Notes: generated by a model not told the origin, from the letters alone. A DNA stretch of 64,000 bases from Lacticaseibacillus hegangensis (GCF_003946465.1 NZ_RHOL01000008.1:22903-86902), one strand, 5' to 3'; positions 1-8,243 are shown, numbered from the stretch's first letter. Numbers and translations: made by a program.

Positions 1-469
1 GAATCAGCCCATCGCTGCCAGTAAAGCCGGCGTGATCCCAGCCAAAGTCGTGAAGGTAGGCGGTCAGTATCAGCAGCGCGGTGTCGTGGCTGGGCAATTT
101 TTCCAGTTGGGCGAAGTACAGGCTGAGATAGGCGAGCCGCATGGCGTGGGCGGCGCCATAATGATATCGGCCGCGATTGAGGACTGGACCAAAGAGTGCA
201 TCGAGGATCTCGATCAATCGGCCGGCTGAACTGCTTTGAGCATTCGCCAGCGACCCGACTTGATCAAGCGCCAGCTGTGGTGGAACGGTGTCAATGAAGC
301 TGCAGTCGTCCTGATCAGTGGGCGAGTCGCGGCAAATCAGCAGGCGGACATCGAGATGGTGATAGAGATAATTCCGCACCGCTGCCTGACCGGCCTGCCA
401 GTCGATGAGGTAGTTGCCATTTCGATCGACGAGGGCGTAATACAGCAGGGCGTGGCTGACAACTTTCAT
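1..469 (-). CDS. HD-domain protein, N-terminal part (cut by window edge)
   Basis: The reverse strand is open from an ATG at 469 to the window edge, giving about 156 residues beginning MKVVSHALLYYALVDRNG. Near the end of the visible part a His is followed some 40 residues later by the doublet in TAYLHDFGWD, which is the H...HD metal-binding signature of HD-domain phosphohydrolases. The first ~90 residues are not recognised. The start sits 14 bases after the stop of the exporter gene, with a purine-rich AAGGTAGG in front, so both genes probably share a transcript. The substrate cannot be told. The rest of the protein lies outside the window. Confidence 0.7.
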   Translation of the reverse strand, partial: MKVVSHALLYYALVDRNGNYLIDWQAGQAAVRNYLYHHLDVRLLICRDSPTDQDDCSFIDTVPPQLALDQVGSLANAQSSSAGRLIEILDALFGPVLNRGRYHYGAAHAMRLAYLSLYFAQLEKLPSHDTALLILTAYLHDFGWDHAGFTGSDGLI

Positions 470-483
470 TGGGTATACCTACC

Positions 484-1827
484 TTAAGCCTGGCGGTGAC
501 GCTCGCCTGGCATGATTAAGAAAATCGCGGCTATCAGCGCCAAGAATAGGAGCGCAGAGCCGGTCAGGATGGCGTGCTGAAAACCAGTGACGGCATTTTT
601 GGATAAGCCTTCGACCGCGACGAGAATCGACAGCCCAATCGAGCCGCCAATTTGATGCATGACGTTGACGACCCCGCTGGCGGCACCGGCGTCTGCACCA
701 AGCGTGTTAGCCACGCCCGAGGCTGTGAACGGGCTGAGCGATAAGCCTTGGCCGACCCCGATGACCACCATCGGCAGGGCAATGCCGAGCCAGTAGCCGG
801 TGGCCGGCGCGAACCGACTGATCCAGAACATGCCTGCGAATGTCAGCAGAATGCCGAGGATCAGCAGCCCGCCGTTACCCAGTTTTTTCGTCAAGCGGGC
901 GACTTGCAAGGCGACGATAAAGTTGACGATGGTCAGCGGGAAAAAGGCGATGCCCGCCATCAGCGGTGTGAAGCCCAGTTGATTTTGCATCAGCTGTGGT
1001 GTGATGAACCAAAAGCCCAGCATGGCCCCCATGTAAAGGAAACGGCCGAGGTACGCGCCGAAGCGCTCGCGGTCAGCAAACAGCCGCAGCGGCATGATTG
1101 GGTGCTTCGTTTTGGCCTCTTGAAAGATGAAGATCCCGAGCAGGATCACGGCGGCGATCAGCGCGTAAAGCTGACCGACGGTGCCGACAATGCTGTAGAC
1201 CAAGGCAATCATGCCAAACAGCGAGGTGAGAGTGCCCAGCCAGTCAAGCTGGCCTTCTTGAACGGTGTCCTTGTGCAGGTGGCGAATGGAGAGATAGAAC
1301 ATCCAAGCTGCGATCGGCACGTTAATGAAAAAGCCGACCCGCCAGGTCAACAGGCTGGCGAAGACGCCGCCGATTACTAGGCTGACCGAAGCACCGATGC
1401 CGGCCATCGCGCCGTAGTAGCCAATGGCCCGCACGCGGTTTTCGCCGGTGTAGGTATCCATCAAGATCGCCAGCGTGGTCGGTGCGAGGATCGCGCTGCC
1501 AATGCCTTGAAAGGCGCGTGCGGCGATGATGACGCCAGCGGATTGGGCGGCACCCACGAGGAAGGACCCAAGGCCGAAGATCACGAGCCCAATCTGGAAA
1601 ACGCGGCGGCGGCCGAACAGATCACCAGCGCGCCCACCGACGAGCAGGAACCCCCCGAAGGTCAGCGAGTAGGCACTGCTGACCCACGACAACGTGTTTT
1701 CATTCAGGTGAAGATCCTCGGCAATCTTGACCGTACCCGTGAAGATGATCGAGTTATCTAATAAGATCATGAAGTAGCTGAACAGGATCACCAGGAGGAT
1801 CCAGTCGAAGCGTTTTTGCTTTTGCAT
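484..1827 (-). CDS. MFS drug exporter, DHA2 (14-TM) family
   Basis: This 447-residue membrane protein is a proton-driven multidrug exporter of the EmrB/QacA (DHA2) type. The first helix carries the family motif LLDNSIIFTGTV. Loop 2-3 has GGRAGDLFGRRR (motif A), and the middle shows ARAFQGIGSAILAPTTLAIL, typical of antiporter motif C regions. A ribosome site AAGGGG lies 10 bases before the ATG. The promoter has the 19-bp spacer and dyad expected for MerR control, and the MerR gene is divergent, so the exporter is probably induced together with the dehydrogenase/flavodoxin operon. The substrate is not predictable. Confidence 0.88.
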   Translation of the reverse strand: MQKQKRFDWILLVILFSYFMILLDNSIIFTGTVKIAEDLHLNENTLSWVSSAYSLTFGGFLLVGGRAGDLFGRRRVFQIGLVIFGLGSFLVGAAQSAGVIIAARAFQGIGSAILAPTTLAILMDTYTGENRVRAIGYYGAMAGIGASVSLVIGGVFASLLTWRVGFFINVPIAAWMFYLSIRHLHKDTVQEGQLDWLGTLTSLFGMIALVYSIVGTVGQLYALIAAVILLGIFIFQEAKTKHPIMPLRLFADRERFGAYLGRFLYMGAMLGFWFITPQLMQNQLGFTPLMAGIAFFPLTIVNFIVALQVARLTKKLGNGGLLILGILLTFAGMFWISRFAPATGYWLGIALPMVVIGVGQGLSLSPFTASGVANTLGADAGAASGVVNVMHQIGGSIGLSILVAVEGLSKNAVTGFQHAILTGSALLFLALIAAIFLIMPGERHRQA

Positions 1828-1857
1828 GTTTGTGTACCCCTTTTTGTTGATGTCATC

Positions 1858-1888
1858 AGCATAAGGGTTACAGTTGGTCGAAGCGCAA
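1858..1888 (-). promoter_or_regulatory. MerR-type promoter of the exporter gene
   Basis: On the reverse strand TTGCGC (1888-1883) and TATGCT (1863-1858) are separated by 19 bp, the stretched spacing of MerR-activated promoters. The spacer holds an imperfect dyad (1866-1884) closely matching the two other operators in this window at 2039-2057 and 4191-4209. Confidence 0.75.
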
Positions 1889-2035
1889 GCCCTTTTTAAA
1901 AATAATTTTGGAGACCGATACGACAGCTTTTTTGGGTGTCCTTACGCAAAACCGCTTTGGTACGCCTTTGGACAATGGTGCGCAGACTCCCGGTAATGCC
2001 TTCATCACGCGGGTTAAAGTAACTGTAATTAGGGC

Positions 2036-2066
2036 TTGCCTTACAGTGGGTGTAAGGGGTTATGAT
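2036..2066 (+). promoter_or_regulatory. MerR-type autoregulated promoter
   Basis: TTGCCT (2036-2041) and TATGAT (2061-2066) are 19 bp apart. A near-perfect dyad, CCTTACA-N5-TGTAAGG (2039-2057), fills the spacer. It lies just upstream of the merR gene at 2096, so the regulator probably controls itself. Confidence 0.82.
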
Positions 2067-2095
2067 AGGGAAAAATCAGGAGACGAGGTAGACCA

Positions 2096-2536
2096 ATGAC
2101 ATACACAGTTCAGGAAGTTGCCAAGAAGATGGGATTGACCACGTACACGGTGCGTTTCTACCATGACCATGGCCTGTTGCCATATGTGAAGCGGGACGAG
2201 AACAACAATCGCGTGTTCGATGATGTGGACCTAGAGTGGGTGCACCTAATCACGTGCCTGCGCCAGACAGGGATGCCGCTGGTCAACATCAAGCATTACG
2301 TGGACTTGGTCATTGCAGGCAGTGACACCGTGCCTGAGCGTTACCAGATCATGCTGGCCCAGCAGCAGCGGACGCTTCAGGAAATCGATGAGTTAAATCA
2401 CCATCTTGAAACCATCAATAAGAAGGTTGCACATTACGCTGACGTCTTGATCAATCAAAAGCCGGATAGTTATGAGCCTTCGAACGTGGCTGAAGCGCCT
2501 GACAAAGCACCAGACATGCAGACCGCCAAAGCATAG
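2096..2536 (+). CDS. MerR-family regulator, NmlR/AdhR-like
   Basis: This 146-residue protein has an N-terminal winged helix (VQEVAKKMGLTTYTVRFYHDHGLLP) followed by a coiled-coil dimerisation helix around residues 80-125. A single Cys at position 54 (ITCLRQTGMP) sits where the thiol-sensing Cys of the AdhR/NmlR aldehyde and quinone regulators lies. That family bends promoters with 19-bp spacers, and three such promoters occur nearby: its own, the DHA2 exporter and the flavodoxin/alcohol dehydrogenase operon. The C-terminal tail after residue 125 is acidic and Ala/Pro-rich and probably disordered. The inducer is inferred to be a reactive carbonyl or quinone. Confidence 0.85.
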   Translation: MTYTVQEVAKKMGLTTYTVRFYHDHGLLPYVKRDENNNRVFDDVDLEWVHLITCLRQTGMPLVNIKHYVDLVIAGSDTVPERYQIMLAQQQRTLQEIDELNHHLETINKKVAHYADVLINQKPDSYEPSNVAEAPDKAPDMQTAKA

Positions 2537-2546
2537 TTAGCTAGTT

Positions 2547-2588
2547 AAAAAATGCACGCCCACCAGGCAAGGTGAGCGTGCATTTTTT
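2547..2588. terminator. Bidirectional terminator between merR and adh
   Basis: A stem starting AAAAAATGCACGC pairs with GCGTGCATTTTTT across a short loop. T-runs on both strands let it end both convergent genes. Confidence 0.85.
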
Positions 2589-2616
2589 CTGGATTAGGCA
2601 GCGAGTGGCTCGTTAA

Positions 2617-3654
2617 TTACTTGCTGACGATCAGCAAGGATTTGATGGCGTCACGGTTGTCCATGGCTTCATAGGCAGACTGTACATCTGCGAGGTCAAA
2701 GCGCTGGGTGAAGACGTGGCCGGGGTGAATTTTGCCCTGCAGGACCGCGTCAAGCAACACACCGCGGTCGTATGTCGTCACGCTGGCGATACCGCCGCGC
2801 AGGCCAACGTTGGTCCAAAACGGCGTCGCGTTCGCATTGGTCGCTTCTTGTGGCACGCCAACGCGGCCGACAATGGCACCCGGCCGCGCGACCTTGATCG
2901 CGGTATCAACGGAAAGCGCAGTGCCGACACATTCCAGCACGGCGTCAGCGCCGCCATCGGTCATGGCGAGGACCTTGGCAACGGCCTCGTCGCCGCGTTC
3001 CTCAACAATGTCAGTGGCACCAAATTCGCGGGCCATGGCTTGGCGATCGGTGTGACGGCTCATCGCGATAATCCGCGTTGCCCCCATTAGCTTGGCGGCA
3101 ATTACGCCGCACAGGCCGACCGCACCATCACCCATGACCACGACCGTGTCGCCTGGGTGAACTTCGGCGCTGGCCGCCGCGTGGTATCCAGTGGCCATGA
3201 CGTCAGAGAGGGCCAGCAGGTCATTGAGCTGCTCATCGGTGTAATCCTCAGGCTGCCCCGGAATCTTGACCAGAGACCAGTCAGCCTCGGTGTAGCGAAC
3301 GTACTCGCCCTGAAAGCCGCTGCTGCCATGGCCCTTGGCATTCAGGCAGTTGCCTTCGAAGCCGGCCTTGCAGGCGGCACAGTGCCCGCAGCCATGCGTG
3401 AACGGTAAGATAACGAAGTCGCCGGGCTGAACGTGGGTGACCCCATCGCCAACCGATTGCACGATGCCAATGGCTTCATGCCCAACCGTGGTGCCCGTTT
3501 CGCGCTTGTCGAGACCGCGGAACCACCAGAGGTCAGAGCCGCAGACGCAGGCCCGCAGGATTTTGACGACGGCGTCCTTGGGTTCTTGAATTTCTGGCAT
3601 GGGAAAATCTTTGAGGACAACTTTGCCGGGTGCTTCAAATACTGTCGTTTTCAT
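2617..3654 (-). CDS. Zinc-dependent alcohol dehydrogenase
   Basis: A 345-residue medium-chain dehydrogenase that should interconvert alcohols and aldehydes with NAD(P). The catalytic zinc site is visible as CGSD (Cys38) and GHE (His59-Glu60). The structural zinc loop has Cys89, Cys92, Cys95 and Cys103 (GCGHCAACKAGFEGNC). The Rossmann core follows with VVVMGDGAVGLCGV. An AAGGAG site lies 9 bases before the ATG. The gene is 13 bases downstream of the flavodoxin gene and under the same MerR-type promoter, which suggests aldehyde or quinone detoxification rather than fermentation. The exact substrate is unknown. Confidence 0.9.
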   Translation of the reverse strand: MKTTVFEAPGKVVLKDFPMPEIQEPKDAVVKILRACVCGSDLWWFRGLDKRETGTTVGHEAIGIVQSVGDGVTHVQPGDFVILPFTHGCGHCAACKAGFEGNCLNAKGHGSSGFQGEYVRYTEADWSLVKIPGQPEDYTDEQLNDLLALSDVMATGYHAAASAEVHPGDTVVVMGDGAVGLCGVIAAKLMGATRIIAMSRHTDRQAMAREFGATDIVEERGDEAVAKVLAMTDGGADAVLECVGTALSVDTAIKVARPGAIVGRVGVPQEATNANATPFWTNVGLRGGIASVTTYDRGVLLDAVLQGKIHPGHVFTQRFDLADVQSAYEAMDNRDAIKSLLIVSK

Positions 3655-3667
3655 TTTTCTTTGCTCC

Positions 3668-4138
3668 TTATAGTTGGTTTAACCATTGCTGAATTTGCGT
3701 CTGGGCAGTGGCCACTTTTGAACCTGGCAGGCCCAGGCCAGCTGTGACTGAGTGCTGACCCGCGGCGCGCTTGAAGACTGCCTCGTAATCGCCGGGCGTA
3801 CCGGCGTCGGTATAGAACGGGGCGAGTCGAACATCATCATCTGGAATTGCGGTTAAGAAGCTCAAAACTGGCGTTGACGGCGCACCAGACCAGACTGGAC
3901 CGCCAACCAAGATGGTGGCGTATTTGCTCAGGTCCGGCAGCTGGTCAGCCAATGGCGGCAATTGATCAGCCTTTAGTTGCGCTTTCGCAATGTCAGAGGT
4001 TTCGTACATGTCAGCTGAAAAGGTGTCTGCAGGGGCTTTGATCTCATATAGATCTGCATGAGTTTGAGCCTGCAGCCGCTTAGCCAAGGCCGCTGTGTGA
4101 CCGGACCAGGAGTAATAGGCAATTAGGGCTTTGTTCAA
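3668..4138 (-). CDS. Flavodoxin-family protein
   Basis: A small FMN-binding electron carrier or reductase. The phosphate loop YYSWSGHTAALAKRL sits at the very N-terminus, and ILVGGPVWSGAPSTPV corresponds to the second FMN loop. I start it at the TTG at 4138, not the ATG at 4162, because AAGGAGGT ends 6 bases before that TTG and would be coding from the upstream start. This gives 156 residues. It is the first gene of an operon with the zinc alcohol dehydrogenase and has a MerR-type promoter upstream. Such pairs are known in thiol and carbonyl stress regulons; the partner reductase is not visible here. Confidence 0.85.
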   Translation of the reverse strand: MNKALIAYYSWSGHTAALAKRLQAQTHADLYEIKAPADTFSADMYETSDIAKAQLKADQLPPLADQLPDLSKYATILVGGPVWSGAPSTPVLSFLTAIPDDDVRLAPFYTDAGTPGDYEAVFKRAAGQHSVTAGLGLPGSKVATAQTQIQQWLNQL

Positions 4139-4181
4139 ATGATCGACCTCCTTCGTGGGCAAACCTGATTGCTCAAGAAGT

Positions 4182-4212
4182 AGCTTAGTCCATTACAGTA
4201 GGTGTAAGGCAA
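4182..4212 (-). promoter_or_regulatory. MerR-type promoter of the flavodoxin-adh operon
   Basis: Reverse-strand TTGCCT (4212-4207) and TAAGCT (4187-4182) are 19 bp apart. The spacer dyad (4191-4209) reads TTACAGTAGGTGTAA on the plus strand, nearly identical to the dyad in front of merR. Confidence 0.78.
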
Positions 4213-4439
4213 GCGGATTTTCCGGATTTTTTTCTGGGCCGGAATAATCTGATGCAGATTTGGTTCGCGTCACCACCGAAAACACCACAGGGTTGGTGGC
4301 GTGAGAATCGCGCCTGACCTGTGGTGTAGTTTCACTTGTGTAACTCTTATTTATTACGTCCGGTTCCACTTACTCTTGAAGAAAGAGAGACTAAGGATTG
4401 CCTCATAGAAGTGTGCACATTGTTAGCTGAGTGCGGCCG
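4213..4439. other. Intergenic stretch with a long-loop inverted repeat
   Basis: No gene is seen. An exact 10-bp inverted repeat ACACCACAGG (4282-4291) and CCTGTGGTGT (4318-4327) spans a 26-base loop, with further GGTGG/CCACC copies inside. There is no T-run, so I do not call it a terminator. Confidence 0.4.
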
Positions 4440-4712
4440 TTACCACGGCTGGTTCGTCGGCCCAACGGTGAACTCGTTGACGTTGGTGTCTTCGGGCATG
4501 TCGATGGCGAATTCGACGACCTTGGCGATACGATCCGCGGTGATCTCGTAGGTGTCGTACTCGTGCTTCATGTTAGCGCCGACCCCCTCGTCCGTGATGG
4601 GGGTCAAGAGCTCGGTCTTGATCAAAGCGGGGTAAATCGTCACGATGCGGATGTGGCTGTGGTCCTGAGCGGATTCCATGCGCAGGACTTCCATCAGGCG
4701 CGAACGGCCCAC
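4440..4712 (-). pseudogene. Short-chain dehydrogenase remnant (C-terminal third)
   Basis: The reverse strand encodes RLMEVLRMESAQ, then IVTIYPALIKTELL, then a tail ending VNEFTVGPTNQPW. This is the C-terminal third of a classical SDR oxidoreductase, including the PG-region equivalent and the family's usual terminus. The nucleotide-binding GxxxGxG region and the catalytic Ser-Tyr-Lys are missing. Immediately beyond, the other strand encodes a LysR C-terminus, so the missing part was lost in a deletion. No ribosome site is present at the apparent GTG start. Confidence 0.75.
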
Positions 4713-4928
4713 TTGGTCGTAACTTACAATTTGCTGTATAACGCGTCGCGCATGGTTGGGGCTAGGCTCGGTGTGGCCGTGTGCTTGGATAGCATCGTCA
4801 ATATGGCAGGGACGGATCTGCTATTCGTTCCGCTGAAACCACAGCTGGAAGGACACGCCAGTTTGATCTGGCCAAAAGCGGGACAACTGTGGCCGACCGC
4901 GCACGTCTTTTTGGATGCGATGATGTAG
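4713..4928 (+). pseudogene. LysR-family regulator remnant (C-terminal part)
   Basis: In the plus frame that runs to a stop at 4926-4928, residues VVTYNLLYNASRMV, LGVAVCLDSIVN and LLFVPLKPQLEG match the last third of a LysR-type effector-binding domain. The helix-turn-helix and first subdomain are absent. The open frame continues leftward only as antisense of the SDR remnant. LysR and SDR genes are often divergent neighbours, which fits a single deletion that removed both 5' halves and the promoter region. Confidence 0.65.
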
Positions 4929-5033
4929 CGTATAGTCAAGCTACCAACCGACCGCGGCTGCTTCATGATAATTTAGACCGTATAATGGATGTAAAGTCTG
5001 GCAATTGCTGCATCGACCAAGGGAGGGTGCGTC

Positions 5034-5606
5034 ATGAGTAAAGTTCACATTCCAGTCGCCTATTACCAGGCGCCGGACAAGCGGCTGCAGGCGACCCAGG
5101 ACAAGCTGTTCGCCGCCTTGAAACAGCACTTTGAGGCCGGCGAGGCGTTTGCCAGCATTAGCGTGAGCGCCCTGTGTCAAACGGCCAAAATCGCCCGCCA
5201 GACCTATTATCAGCATTACGACAGTATTGGCGAAATTATCGAAGTGACCGTCGCCCGGGTCATCAATTCGGCCCTGCAAAAAGCCGATCAAGCCCTCGAT
5301 CCCAGTGATGAAGGGGCGCCTTTGACGGTCGATTTGCTGCTCGCGCATCGCGACTTGATCGCCATGGTCCGCTGGGCCCACGCCGGCGATCTCATCGTTG
5401 CGTATCTTAGTCGAGAGATTCGGCGCGTGAGCAGTATTGAAGGGACCAACATCCCGATGAAGGGGGTCATGATCGATCTGCTGGCGCGCATGTATCTCGC
5501 TTTTGCCGATGTCGTCAACGAACACCCTGAGCTGAGCCGCAGTCAGTTGATCACGATTTTTCAGAAAATGCTGCCGGTGCCGGCCAAGATTTTCCGCGGC
5601 CTATAA
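5034..5606 (+). CDS. TetR/AcrR-family regulator
   Basis: A 190-residue regulator with an N-terminal TetR helix-turn-helix (ISVSALCQTAKIARQTYYQHYDSIGEIIE, about residues 40-68) and a helical ligand domain resembling TetR_C members of lactobacilli. GGGAGGG precedes the ATG by 7 bases. It is followed by a terminator and then an amidohydrolase operon on the same strand, the most likely target. A TATAAT at 4981-4986 could be its -10 box, but I find no good -35 at the right distance. Confidence 0.85.
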   Translation: MSKVHIPVAYYQAPDKRLQATQDKLFAALKQHFEAGEAFASISVSALCQTAKIARQTYYQHYDSIGEIIEVTVARVINSALQKADQALDPSDEGAPLTVDLLLAHRDLIAMVRWAHAGDLIVAYLSREIRRVSSIEGTNIPMKGVMIDLLARMYLAFADVVNEHPELSRSQLITIFQKMLPVPAKIFRGL

Positions 5607-5630
5607 CCCCAATTCGAAGAAAAATGACAC

Positions 5631-5666
5631 AATAGCCGTGTTTGACAACAAACGCGGCTATTTTTA
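5631..5666 (+). terminator. Terminator after the TetR gene
   Basis: AATAGCCGTGTTTG pairs with CAAACGCGGCTATT across a 4-base loop, followed by a T-run. Just downstream an 11-bp palindrome AGGCGCCGCCT (5669-5679) abuts TACAAT (5682-5687), a possible operator and -10 of the next operon. Confidence 0.85.
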
Positions 5667-5715
5667 GTAGGCGCCGCCTCATACAATGGGTTTATTCAAT
5701 CAGGAGGCAACCAAT

Positions 5716-6729
5716 ATGAAATTAATCACACTAGAAGAACACTGGGAATCACAGCGCGTCAACGAAGCCGCCAAGCCGTACATGCCAAAGCCGGCCAATC
5801 CGCACAAGAATCCGAATGACCACAGCATTGAAGAATTTGTTGCGAAGACTAAACGCGACAACACCGAGCTCATCAGCGCCGGCGATCAGCGCCTGGCCTT
5901 CATGGATCAAAACGGGATTCAGATGCAGATCATGGGCTACGGCGATGACACGCCGCAGAATCTGGATCCGAATGTGGCCATTGACCTTTGCAAAATGGCC
6001 AATGACGATTTAGCGAAGGCCATCAGCGCCCATCCCGACCGCCTTGGCGGCTGGGCGACGCTGCCGGTTGGCGATCCCGAAGCGGCCGCCGCGGAACTCG
6101 AACGCGCCGTCAAGCAACTCGGCCTGCAAGGCGCAATGATTCACGGTTACTACGATGGGCACATGTTCGACGATCCGATGTACGAGCCGATTTTCGCCAA
6201 GGCTGAAGAACTCGATGTGCCGCTTTACTTCCACCCAGCCGTGATCCCTGAAGAAATCAGTGAGCATTACTATCAAGGCCAAGGCTGGTCGGAACTGACT
6301 GCCTTCACCTTTGCCGGCGCCGGCTGGGGCTGGCACGAAGACCTCGGCGTGCAGATGATTCGCCTGATCCTCGCTGGCGTGTTAGATCGCCACCCACGCC
6401 TCAAAATCATCACCGGCCACTGGGGCGAGATGGTCCCGAACTTCCTTGAGCGGATGGACCAAACGTTGGGCCTAACCGTTCACCTCGATCGCAGCATCAG
6501 CCAAACCTACCGGGACAACTTTTACATCACCCCAAGCGGCATGTTCTTCCCGGCGCAGCTGACGCTGGCCATGACTGAGGTCGGCGCCGATCACCTGTTG
6601 TACTCGCTGGATTACCCCTACAATCACCCGGCGGACGCGCAAAAGTTTCTGACCGAATCCGACTTAACGAAGGCCGATCAGGAAAAAATCGCCAATCAAA
6701 ATGCAGCCGCGTTGCTGCACTTGAACTAA
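5716..6729 (+). CDS. Amidohydrolase-2 family enzyme (decarboxylase-like)
   Basis: A 337-residue metal-dependent TIM-barrel enzyme of the ACMSD/resorcylate decarboxylase group. The N-terminal metal motif is LEEHW (Glu-x-His). Later come MIHGYYDG, FHPAVIP, the active-site strand TGHWGEMVP and the terminal Asp in LLYSLDYPYN, all in the order of 2,6-dihydroxybenzoate (gamma-resorcylate) decarboxylases. I start at ATG 5716 because AGGAGG lies 8 bases upstream; an earlier ATG at 5686 has none. It is the first gene of a three-gene operon with an MBL-fold hydrolase and a SnoaL-like protein, next to a TetR gene. The aromatic substrate is inferred, not shown. Confidence 0.85.
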   Translation: MKLITLEEHWESQRVNEAAKPYMPKPANPHKNPNDHSIEEFVAKTKRDNTELISAGDQRLAFMDQNGIQMQIMGYGDDTPQNLDPNVAIDLCKMANDDLAKAISAHPDRLGGWATLPVGDPEAAAAELERAVKQLGLQGAMIHGYYDGHMFDDPMYEPIFAKAEELDVPLYFHPAVIPEEISEHYYQGQGWSELTAFTFAGAGWGWHEDLGVQMIRLILAGVLDRHPRLKIITGHWGEMVPNFLERMDQTLGLTVHLDRSISQTYRDNFYITPSGMFFPAQLTLAMTEVGADHLLYSLDYPYNHPADAQKFLTESDLTKADQEKIANQNAAALLHLN

Positions 6730-6740
6730 GGGGGCCGCTT

Positions 6741-7598
6741 ATGAAAAATCTCTATACGGTGACTCAAGTGACCGATGGGGTCTACAACATCAGCGAAAAC
6801 ATTACAGATCGCCCCATCAAGTTCTCCCAGCAGCTCGTGGTCGGCACTCAGCTGGCCGCAATGATCGATGCCGGGTTCGGTATTGACCGGGACCTGCTGA
6901 AGGAAATCCGTAAAATCACCCCACTCCCCGTGATCTGCCTGCTCACGCACGGTGACCCTGACCATACTGGCGGGGCAGAGCTGTTCGACCAGGTTTACAT
7001 GAATCCCGCTGACGACGCAGTGATGAAGGCCGCGTTTGATCCGCGCTTTCGCCTGCACGCGATCGACGTTGCCAGTGGCCACAACGCTGAACTGGTTGCT
7101 CACATGAAGGCCGAAGAACCGCAAGACACCAGTTTCAGCTATCGGCCGCTGCATGATGGCGACCGCTTCGACCTTGGCGGCACCACGCTGACCGCATTAG
7201 CTCTGCCAGGCCATTCCGCCGGCAGCATGGTGTTTGTCGACGTTGACCGTCACTTGGGCTTTACTGGTGACAGCCTGGCTACCCTGACCATGAGCGAGCT
7301 TTACGATACGCGCTGTGCCTCGCTCACCGTTTGGGCGAATGGGTTGGCTAAGCTTCAACACCTGGTCGGGGATGACGCGCAGCTTTACAGCGGTCACCGC
7401 GTTGACGCGTTTCCGCCGCACGTGCTCAGTACTTTGCTTCAAGGCGTCGCCGACATCAAGGCGGGCGGCGACCAGACCGACACGCCGATCACACAGATGC
7501 CGACTGGACCAGTCACCGATAGTGACTCCATGCACCCGCGCACCCACCAAATCGCCGGCACACCGTTTGTGATCATGTATAACGCACTCAACATTTAG
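6741..7598 (+). CDS. MBL-fold metallohydrolase
   Basis: A 285-residue metallo-beta-lactamase-fold protein. The metal motif reads THGDPDHTGG, with His70, Asp72, Asp74 and His75, so the second His of the usual HxHxDH motif is replaced by Asp. LPGHSAGSM, FTGDSL and YSGHR supply the later His and Asp ligands. The substitution may change metal occupancy but appears in an otherwise intact frame. It starts 11 bases after the amidohydrolase with GGGGG upstream and ends 12 bases before the SnoaL-like gene. Hydrolysis of a lactone or thioester is a family-level guess. Confidence 0.85.
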   Translation: MKNLYTVTQVTDGVYNISENITDRPIKFSQQLVVGTQLAAMIDAGFGIDRDLLKEIRKITPLPVICLLTHGDPDHTGGAELFDQVYMNPADDAVMKAAFDPRFRLHAIDVASGHNAELVAHMKAEEPQDTSFSYRPLHDGDRFDLGGTTLTALALPGHSAGSMVFVDVDRHLGFTGDSLATLTMSELYDTRCASLTVWANGLAKLQHLVGDDAQLYSGHRVDAFPPHVLSTLLQGVADIKAGGDQTDTPITQMPTGPVTDSDSMHPRTHQIAGTPFVIMYNALNI

Positions 7599-7610
7599 GA
7601 GGTTTTTGTG

Positions 7611-8243
7611 ATGACTGATAAAAAATTCTATGATGCCCCGCTGGATCAAGCCGACAAGCAAGCACTCGCCGACCGGGCCGAGATCCGCGAACTTCTCGAG
7701 TACGAACGTTACACCCGCGACAACGGGTTGTATGCCCAAGAAGCGGCCTGCTACAGTGATGACGCCCAGATTCATGTGTCCTGGTACGACGGCCCGGCAA
7801 AGGGTTACTTTGAAAAATTGGCGCAGGCCAACGGCGGCGGGTCGAAACACAAAATCAATTACACTACTGTCTGGGTCAAAGGAACCAAGGCCATCGGTGA
7901 GATGACGGTGATGATGTTGTCACCGCGCATCAAGCTGGACGGCCAGGCTGTTGATCTGCACTCCTACGCGCGCATTTTCACCCGGTTGGAGAAGCAAAAC
8001 GGGGTCTGGAAGATCCTGTCCGGCGATTGCATTTACGAACGCGACGAGTTGGTGCCGGTCGTCCCTGGCCAGCCTATTCAGATCGACACGCAGGAGCTGG
8101 CTTCATACCGCGAAAGCTACCAGGGCTTGTGCTACGTCCTGGCCCGGACCGGCCTCAAGAGCAGTGCAGATCTGCCGGGCGACGACAAGCCCGAGACAGT
8201 CGAGAAAGTCTACGCAGACGCCAGCAACTGGTTCTTCGCGTAG
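7611..8243 (+). CDS. SnoaL-like (NTF2-fold) protein
   Basis: About 210 residues. An N-terminal SnoaL_4-type cone domain is recognisable in AEIRELLEYERYTRDNGLYAQEAACYSDDAQIH and in VDLHSYARIFTRLEKQNGVWKILSGDCIYERD. The fold is used by dehydratases, isomerases and hydroxylase-like enzymes on hydrophobic or aromatic substrates. AGGAGG lies 8 bases before ATG 7611; an in-frame GTG at 7608 is closer than ideal. It closes the operon started by the amidohydrolase. The C-terminal 60 residues are not recognised. Confidence 0.82.
   Translation: MTDKKFYDAPLDQADKQALADRAEIRELLEYERYTRDNGLYAQEAACYSDDAQIHVSWYDGPAKGYFEKLAQANGGGSKHKINYTTVWVKGTKAIGEMTVMMLSPRIKLDGQAVDLHSYARIFTRLEKQNGVWKILSGDCIYERDELVPVVPGQPIQIDTQELASYRESYQGLCYVLARTGLKSSADLPGDDKPETVEKVYADASNWFFA

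Noticed and set aside
4213..4439. Inverted repeats as a terminator
   Set aside because: There is no T-run and the loop is long.
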